Part shown: in pieces, positions 57,596-64,000 of the stretch | Layout: each line of letters starts with the position of its first letter | Position numbering within the stretch: position 1 is the stretch's first letter | Assembly: GCA_030052745.1 (NCBI GenBank) | Contig: JANBVO010000064.1 | Span: 62,001 to 126,000 of the forward strand | Source of the DNA: Pleurostoma richardsiae | Lineage: Eukaryota > Ascomycota > Sordariomycetes > Calosphaeriales > Pleurostomataceae | Direction of reading: 5' to 3' | Length of the DNA stretch: 64,000 nucleotides | Made by a program: the position numbers and the translations under genes | Notes under the pieces: model-generated | The model's database searches: none | Told to the model about the DNA's origin: nothing | What the model saw: only the letters and a program-made list of their open reading frames with translations

Positions 57596-59266
57596 ATGAA
57601 GAGGTTCCAAAGCAGCGGCCGTGGTGACGATGGCGAGGAGCCAGGCAGGACACGCTTCGTCGGCCCTATCGGCATGGTTGTACAAGGCGTTGCAGCAGGC
57701 ATCGGTTTCGCCAGCGAGAGCATTCACCACTATAAGGAGAAGAGAAGAGCGGAGAAAGAACGGCCAAATGACCCATCGAGACCTCGAGGAGAAGAATCAA
57801 CCCATTTCGCTGCAGGAGACTGGGAAGATTTGGTGGAACGCGAGCTGGAGCTTTCCAGACAGGCCGACGAAGCTGCGTGGGATCTGGATGATGAACAGCG
57901 CGAGCAGGCGGCGACGAATGAGCTGCCATCAGATGCGCGCCCAGAAAGGCGTGACAATGATCCAGAACCAGAGGAGGTCTTCGTGAGCACTCATCCAGCT
58001 CCTCCTCCGCACGCGTCAGCGCCTGTCCGCCTCGCACTCCCTATCATCATCACGCAGCGCCGCCCTAAGTCCCGGGCGCGTGGCTTCATCCGAACCTACG
58101 CGCCATTATTACAGGAAGTCGGCATCGACCAGGCAACCTTCCTCGACTTTATCGACCAGCTGAACAGCGCCGTCCAGCCCAGCCCCTGGATCCAAGCCAT
58201 CAACTTAGCCGCACTCGCTGGGAACGCCGTGCCAGAGCCCTTCACGATTATGATCTCCATCGCCGTCAAAATGGCCGCTGATGCCGCGAGTGAGGTGCAC
58301 AGCCGGAGCAAGACGAATGCCTTCCTTGACCGCGTGAACGAATCCTTCTTCGCCCCGCGTGGCCTCGTGTGCCTGATCATGACCTGGAAGCCCCGCAGTA
58401 CTGAGGCGCTGACCATGGCCGATTTCGAGCTGTCTAGCAGCATCGCCCAGGCATCGTGTAACACGCAGACAGCAGGTGGGCCGGCACGGCTCGCCCGAAG
58501 AATGCAGCCTTCTAGCGGTTCGAGCTCTTTTGAGTGGCCCGAGGCTGCGCCACTCACTTTCCCAGCCCTGGACGCTCTGGCTGGCTCGGAAAGCGAAGGG
58601 GCAAGTGCCGCCAAGCAGTCAGCTATCAAGCGCGGCGGCAAGTTCGTTGAACAGTACCTGGATAAGCGTGCGCAGGCAAAGTGGGCAGGACAGAACCCCG
58701 ATAGCAAGATGGCTAACTCTGCACCAAAGCCAGAGTTCCACTCCAGATACGCAGATCCGAACCATCCCGCTAGCAGTGGTGATCCACTGGCATTCCTTAC
58801 TGGAGGATATATCCACACAGGCATGGTGAGCTCCCGCCTCTCGGGTGGCATGGAGGGCCGCGGACTAGGTAGGGGAGGGATGCTCAGGGCGGACATCCTC
58901 GGAAGACGAGGCGTTACGTTCGACCGTCCTAGAAGGCAAGCGAAGCGGGACGCGTCGCATATGAAGAACTTCCAAATCGGAGAGGCCGAGGCTTATGGTC
59001 AAGATCTTTCGCGTCTCCAACCTAGACCCGGACTTGGAGGTGCCGAGCTGGGAATTGGGCCTGGGATCGGCCCGTTGTCGCTGATCACCGGTGCTAGGAA
59101 GTTGTTGCAGACTGTAAGCGCCGAGTCGCCCTCATCGTCCACTGACATCTGAGCGAGAAGGTGACTAACTGAACCGCCTTACCAGGACGTTCTCTATCTG
59201 ATGATTGTGAACCGACCCACAGAGGAGGAAATGGAACGCGCTGCGGCGGTGATGACATCGCAGTGA
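57596..59266 (+). CDS. Conserved fungal hypothetical protein
   Basis: Two exons are read: 57596-59113 and 59186-59266 (72-bp intron, phase 0), about 532 residues. It starts MKRFQSSGRGDDGEEPGRT and soon reaches GMVVQGVAAGIGFASESIHH, a conserved glycine-rich segment. The central block, FIRTYAPLLQEVGIDQATFL and PWIQAINLAALAGNAVPEP, is strongly reminiscent of a family widespread in Pezizomycotina. Then come FFAPRGLVCLIMTWKP, GGKFVEQYLDKRAQAKWAGQ and RYADPNHPASSGDPLAFLTG. The last exon gives DVLYLMIVNRPTEEEM, also typical, which supports the splice. No named domain or catalytic motif is recognised; function unknown. Its stop is only 133 bp from that of the Zn2Cys6 gene on the other strand, so transcripts probably overlap. 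Confidence 0.85.
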
Positions 59267-59399
59267 TGAAAGCCGCAATTAGCCACCTTGGGTGTGCTGC
59301 TGATTGCTTGATGGACTGTGCGTGTCATATAGGTCTGGAGCCGGCCTTTTTGTTTATAATGCAAAATACTGCCGATGCTGCTGAGCGCGGTTCTCAGCA

Positions 59400-60813
59400 C
59401 TATCGTAAACCCACCATGTCCATGGGCCAGATCATCTGACCATACCACTCTTTCGGTATGGCTCTGCTGATCGCACGAATCTCCCGCCTGGCCATCGAGT
59501 CCTCGCCTCGCCTACTCTCGCCCAGCCACCAGACGCCACGAGCCTGGGCCACGGTGGCGAAGAAGTGCGCCAACACAACGAGCGCCCGCGGGCGCTGCAT
59601 CGTCACGAGGTCGATGTACTTAGGAGGCATGACGAGGGGGAAGGCCTGTATGCGGCGACAGATGGCATAGATGGGTTCGCCACGGTCGATAGCTTTTTGC
59701 ACGGAGCCTACATAGCTGAGGGCTTTTTCGTAGGCTTCTTTCGTCTCCTCATCCCATGTGTCTCCTGAGGGTAGTTTTTGCGTGAGGATGCCCTCAAAAT
59801 CCAGCCGCATCTCAGGGTCAAAATACGACTCATCGACCCCGAAGCGGGGATATGAGTTGGCGATAACCATCATACTTGACGTGGCCATGCCATCAGCCCG
59901 CAGGACCTCGCCGACACTCATCCAGATGACAGTGCCGGCGCCCCTGCCAAGGCGTAGCCAGTCCATGGGGGGCTCGTACGGCTCAACAGCGCGCTCCCTA
60001 AGCATGGCGAAGGAGTTGATGAGAATTTGCAGGGCGCCGAAGCACACGGCGTCGGCGTTGTCGACGGTCAAAGACGCAAGCAATTTGCGCTGCTCACGCA
60101 TGGCAGAGATGAGATATCTCTGGCGGGCGGCGAATAGCTCGACATCGTCGGGGCGCTCCCTCAATAAGTTTGTTGCGGAGACGGAGAGGATGGCATAGAG
60201 GAGGTTGTCGTACTGCAAGGCCATCATCGGCAGCTTGCGGGACCAAACAATGGACCACTCCTCGCTGGGGGTTACAGGAAACGGATTGAGGATGTTAACG
60301 TAGTAATTATGCATCAGGCGGTGCTCGAGGAGGCGGCGAGCCCTAGACTCGGGCAGGTCTGTGTCGTGCGCCTCGTCTCCGTCCCGGTTGCTGCCGAAGA
60401 CGGTGTTCTCGACGGCGTCGACGGGCCAGCGGTGCAAGATGGCCGAGAAGACGCTGTCGTGGTCAACTGGTGGCCGGGGGCTCGGGTCATTAATGCCGAC
60501 GGTGATGCTCCCGCCGGTGCTGTCACTAGAAGAGAGCATAGGCGGCGACGGGTGCGGCGACCGGGACGGCCGGGAATGCCGAGGCTCCGGCCAGCGGCAT
60601 TCCATCTTCAAGCGGGAACAGTTGCTGCAGACGGGCTGCAGCTCATCGCACTGGTGGTGCAGGAGCGCATTTGAATAAGCCACAGCGACCTTCTCTGTCA
60701 CAGCTGTGGACGGGCTTGTCGCTCACCTTGACCCGCCGGGCCTTGCACTTCAGGCATCCGTTCCGTGATTTCCTGTGCCCGACTTTGGCGGCGTGGTTTT
60801 GGAGTGAAGACAT
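59400..60813 (-). CDS. Zn2Cys6 fungal transcription factor
   Basis: Two exons are read: 60813-60727 and 60650-59400 (76-bp intron, phase 0), about 445 residues. Splicing creates the binuclear zinc cluster GCLKCKARRVK joined to CDELQPVCSNCSRLKMEC, with the six Cys in the C-x2-C-x6-C-x5-C-x2-C-x6-C pattern of the Gal4 class. An intron within the zinc cluster is common in this family. A Ser/Pro-rich linker follows (PSRSPHPSPPMLSSS). The remainder is helical and matches the fungal-specific regulatory domain (NYYVNILNPFPVTPSEEW; LLYAILSVSATNLL). It is predicted nuclear and DNA-binding, with targets unknown. It is divergent from the 3beta-HSD-like gene at 61550, which makes that neighbour a reasonable candidate target. 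Confidence 0.92.
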
Positions 60814-61549
60814 GACGGAGTGACAAGGGTGCCTTCGAGACCTCGAGGAGGGTGTATCAATGTGTCAGACCTGACCCGCTGACGCGTGGGAGCTTCCGAA
60901 CTGCACATTCATCGGCAACGCCTCCTTACGTCGCTGCGAGAGGTCCAGCTAGCTGTGAAACGAAGCTTGTTATCGCCCCGGCTGAAGGGTAATGTGTTCC
61001 CACGTGACACACTGGTCGAGAGTGCCGCGAGATATGCCAAGCTCGTCTGATGAGGGATCGCTACAGTCCATCTGCACCAGGAGAAATGCTGGGGAAAGAG
61101 TTGCTGTCTCTGCCTACGCTTGGCTGACGAAACACGGTGATTAATTAGCGTGCGTTGGTGAGAGGCTGGAACGCTAACTCAAAACGGGTGCCGGCTTATC
61201 CGAACGCATCGGCCCGGCTCGGCAGGTCAGCTACGGACAGGTACATTGCATTGTGTACCCTAGGGGCAGAGCGATAAAGTACCTACTGTCTGCAGGCGTC
61301 TTGAAACCCCGAGTCTCCGGCCCAATGCCTTAATCAAGGTATTATTCCGCATAAACATCAGAGCATATGTAATAGCCGCGCTCCGGACCCTGCGGTAGAC
61401 AATTCCAATCTGGCAGCCTATGCTCTGAAACAGTGCTGCTGTTGACGAATGCGATGCTAGTGCTGGTGACCAACCGCCAAACACCACGCGCAGATACACA
61501 CACATATTCATACATGAGCATAGGTATATATATATATGCGCTGCTAGAA
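60814..61549. promoter_or_regulatory. Shared upstream region of the Zn2Cys6 gene and the 3beta-HSD-like gene
   Basis: A 736-bp space between divergent starts. A CGG-type half-site search finds several scattered CGG/CCG triplets (for example CCGGCTTATCCG near 61191), the usual Zn2Cys6 target element, but spacing is not diagnostic. A short TATATATATATA tract at 61527-61538 lies just before the chosen ATG of the dehydrogenase gene. Confidence 0.45.
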
Positions 61550-63202
61550 ATGCCGACACCATATCCTGAGTACTGGCCAGAGAGCTCCTGGGTCGCTTTG
61601 CTCTTGCTGGCCGTGGGCTTTCTCTACCTTCTCCATATCAATAGACTCCTCAGTAGCACCCCTGTTGAGGTCGAAAAGCTTGCCTCCCGCCGATGGACAC
61701 ACCAACAGATTCGGCAAGTATACAGGCGCTTGGATGAGCAGCCTCTTGACGTCAAGTCGTGCGCCTCCAAGTTGCCACCCAAGCTGGAGCGGCGCTACAT
61801 CGTCACGGGTGGTTCGGGTGAGCATCGCGCTGCTGTAGTTCTTCCTCGTTCTCGAAGGATCATTCCGACTCGCCACAATTCTTCCAGTCTGACGAAGGCA
61901 CTAGGTCTTGTCGGTGGCTACATTGTGCTGCAGCTAGTGGCCCGCGGTCAAGCCCCGGAGAGCATCCGCATCGTCGACTTCCAGAAGCCCCACCGGCCCG
62001 ACATGTTGACTGGACCTGCAGCCGATGTCGGCTTCGTCCGCGCCGATATCTCCTCCGCTGCATCTACCGACGCGGCATTCTCAGCGCCATGGCACGCGAC
62101 GGTCGCCAGCCTGCCGCTCACCGTTTTCCACACAGCTGCCGTCATTGTCCCGTCAGACCGCTCTAAGCTGGTCTACGGCTTCTGCGACTCCGTCAACGTC
62201 CGTGGCACCGGACATGTTCTGTCTGCTGCAAAAGTCGCCGGTGCCGACATCTTTGTCGCTACTTCATCGGCATCCATCAGTATCCGCCCGGTGGAATTCT
62301 GGGTGCCACCGTGGAGGCTAGGATGCTGGCCCCGACATTACTTTCAGGTGCTTGACGAGGCAGACTTCTTCAAGCCCAGTCGGAGACACGAGGAGTTCTT
62401 CTCGAACTATCCAGCCTCAAAGGCCGTGGCGGAGAGAAAGGTTTGTGCTGAAAACAGTCCTCACTTTCGCACTGGTTGTATCCGCCCGGCCAACGGAATC
62501 TACGGCAACCCTACTGACAACACGGTCGGGGGGCCACTGAACATGCAAACGTATCCGTCGTACGTCAGCCAACTTAGCTTTCTGTTCTACCTGACGAGTA
62601 GCTGATGGAAATTTCGTAGCTGGACTGGTCATATCGTTCAGAGCTTTGTGCACGGCCTTAACTGCGCCGTTGCTCACCTGCAGTTCGAGGCGGTCCTGGC
62701 ACGACCGGACTCAGCATCGGCCCCTCAGGCTGGGCGACCCTTTACTGTCACAGATCCCAACCCTCCCGTCACATATGGCGACTTGTACCTGTTGCTGCGC
62801 ACGCTGACAGTCACCCCCTTTCGTATAATCTGGCTTCCCCCGCTGCCCATGTTATTGCTCTCCTACATCATCGAGGCATATAGTCTGCTGCGGGTTCGTT
62901 TTCCCGTCACGCAGTACATCTTACCCGAAATCTCCGGTGATATCAAACACCTGAAGCCCGCACTTTTCTCTATTACAACTCATCTCGTGGCCAACAATGC
63001 CGCCGCCAGCCGGCCGGTCGATGAGGGCGGTATAGGTTACAGAGGGATCCTTAGCACACTAGAGGGTATGTGCCAAGAAGTCCTCGACTGGAATCGCGAA
63101 CACTTAGAGTCGAACGGAAATGGGAAGGTTTATAGCAGCAGCGTTCGCCTCGCCGAGGAGATACAGAAGTTGGGGCCACTGGCGACAACCATCCAGACTT
63201 GA
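61550..63202 (+). CDS. 3beta-HSD/Erg26-like NAD(P)-dependent membrane dehydrogenase
   Basis: Three exons are read: 61550-61817, 61905-62559 and 62620-63202 (introns 87 and 60 bp), about 501 residues. The start MPTPYPEYWPESSW precedes a membrane anchor (WVALLLLAVGFLYLLHI); in-frame ATGs at 61514 and 61433 would lengthen it. Splicing builds the Rossmann nucleotide-binding motif YIVTGGSGLVGGYIV. VFHTAAVIV and SVNVRGTGHVL are typical of the 3beta-hydroxysteroid dehydrogenase group, and the catalytic Tyr-x3-Lys is in NYPASKAVAE. A second hydrophobic segment (IIWLPPLPMLLLSYIIEAYS) sits in the C-terminal third, as in sterol-4-alpha-carboxylate 3-dehydrogenases. The length and extra N-terminal anchor suggest a specialised paralogue rather than Erg26 itself. 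The first intron is in frame. Sterol, triterpenoid or other lipid substrates are possible. Confidence 0.88.
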
Positions 63203-64000
63203 GCTAGTTGCACAAGGACGTGAAACGATCCCGAGAAGGCAAGGCTATACTCGTAGATATCGTACCCCTACTAGCAGCGTCTGTAACGGCCGAACTAGCA
63301 CCGTCGTTCCGAAACCCCGCATGCAATCCAATTCGCATCCTGTGGCGATAACAAACTGGACAGTGGGCAGTTGGATAAAAAGGCTGACAGACGCGGAAGT
63401 AGATAGACTGTCCCGTATGTTTAGCTCTTGTCCATTATAGCATCTGGTGTGAGCCTCTGAGTAAACTGTTTGAGCCGGTTGCTCACGATACAGCTCCACT
63501 ATCTATGTTTCTGTTGGAATAGCTTCACACTGAAGTCACTCATAAGCTGACCTATACGGAAATGCCGCCTGGCCGCCTGGATGCCGCTCCGAACGATCAA
63601 GCAACTGGCGTTCATCGCTCGATCTATTAGTAAAAGTTTGTACCAGGCGCTGCTAACTAAATTGCTGTTTTTGGCAGTATGATTGATTAGATCACACTCG
63701 CCGAAAGGCAAACTTACAAGCAGTGTATGGCGCGCTAGAAGAGACTACATGATTACCTCGACGGTCTTCTACGCTTCGCACCTTGGGATGTCGGCTGGCT
63801 CGTCAGCTACGTGGCAGTTACTTACCGCGTGCGAGGATATTCCAGCACAGTCCAACCGTCCTCCAAAACGTAAGCAGCAACCACCAAGTCCACGATCAAG
63901 TTGACTACCTGGGGCCATGGCCTTCCTGCATGCAGATTTACCAGGTTTGAGGCGGATATGGCGATAGGGAGGAGAGCCTGCGGTAGTATTAGCACTGCGG
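63203..64000. other. 3' flank, no gene recognised
   Basis: Follows the dehydrogenase gene to the window edge. Only short unsupported open frames are present on both strands. Confidence 0.4.

Noticed and set aside
60651-60726. Alternative N-terminus of the Zn2Cys6 protein reading through the intron
   Set aside because: It would replace the first half of the zinc cluster; splicing restores the full six-cysteine motif.

Overview
The window is nuclear DNA of a filamentous ascomycete (Pezizomycotina, most likely Sordariomycetes). The evidence is intron-containing genes with short GT-AG introns (about 53-145 bp), fungus-specific families (BIM1/X325 copper protein, BtgC glucanase, Zn2Cys6 regulator, RNAi-heterochromatin helicase), and an 8-kb AT-rich block with the stamp of repeat-induced point mutation (RIP). 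The exact genus cannot be read from the sequence. Exon borders were placed by hand from frame continuity, splice consensus and conserved motifs.

Left part (1-30 kb): mostly conserved housekeeping genes. A BIM1-like copper protein is followed by three unrelated WD40 genes: PLAA/Doa1 (minus) and STRAP (plus), head to head over a 1.3-kb shared upstream region, then SPT8 (minus), with a conserved coiled-coil protein between STRAP and SPT8. Next come a ZNFX1/Hrr1-type RNAi helicase, a GNAT acetyltransferase, a small conserved hypothetical protein, the cell-wall glucanase BtgC and a conserved protein usually annotated 'BTB domain transcription factor'. The spaces between these genes repeatedly carry a short palindromic family built on TAGGTA/TACCTA.

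Middle (30-40 kb): an accessory zone of intact genes and decayed host genes. It holds a monocarboxylate-transporter-like MFS pseudogene, an intact secreted phosphoesterase (PLC family), a SWIM-RING zinc-finger pseudogene and an intact isochorismatase-family hydrolase.

40.2-48.2 kb: a sharply bounded AT-rich block. A minus-strand Ty3/Gypsy LTR element (40371-47718) with two 285-bp LTRs and a perfect 5-bp target duplication is inserted into another, older AT-rich repeat. It is a heavily mutated fossil.

Right part (48.5-64 kb): a GH3 beta-xylosidase, a decayed short-chain dehydrogenase, a secreted amidase with an Arp1-like N-terminus, a conserved fungal hypothetical protein, a Zn2Cys6 regulator, and a divergently transcribed membrane 3beta-HSD-like dehydrogenase. 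This half looks metabolic and accessory.

No tRNA, rRNA or CRISPR was seen. No clearly new multigene system was found. The strongest leads are the decaying genes beside the RIP block, the dispersed TAGGTA palindromes, the relatively GC-rich LTR islands in the fossil element, and the divergent regulator/dehydrogenase pair.
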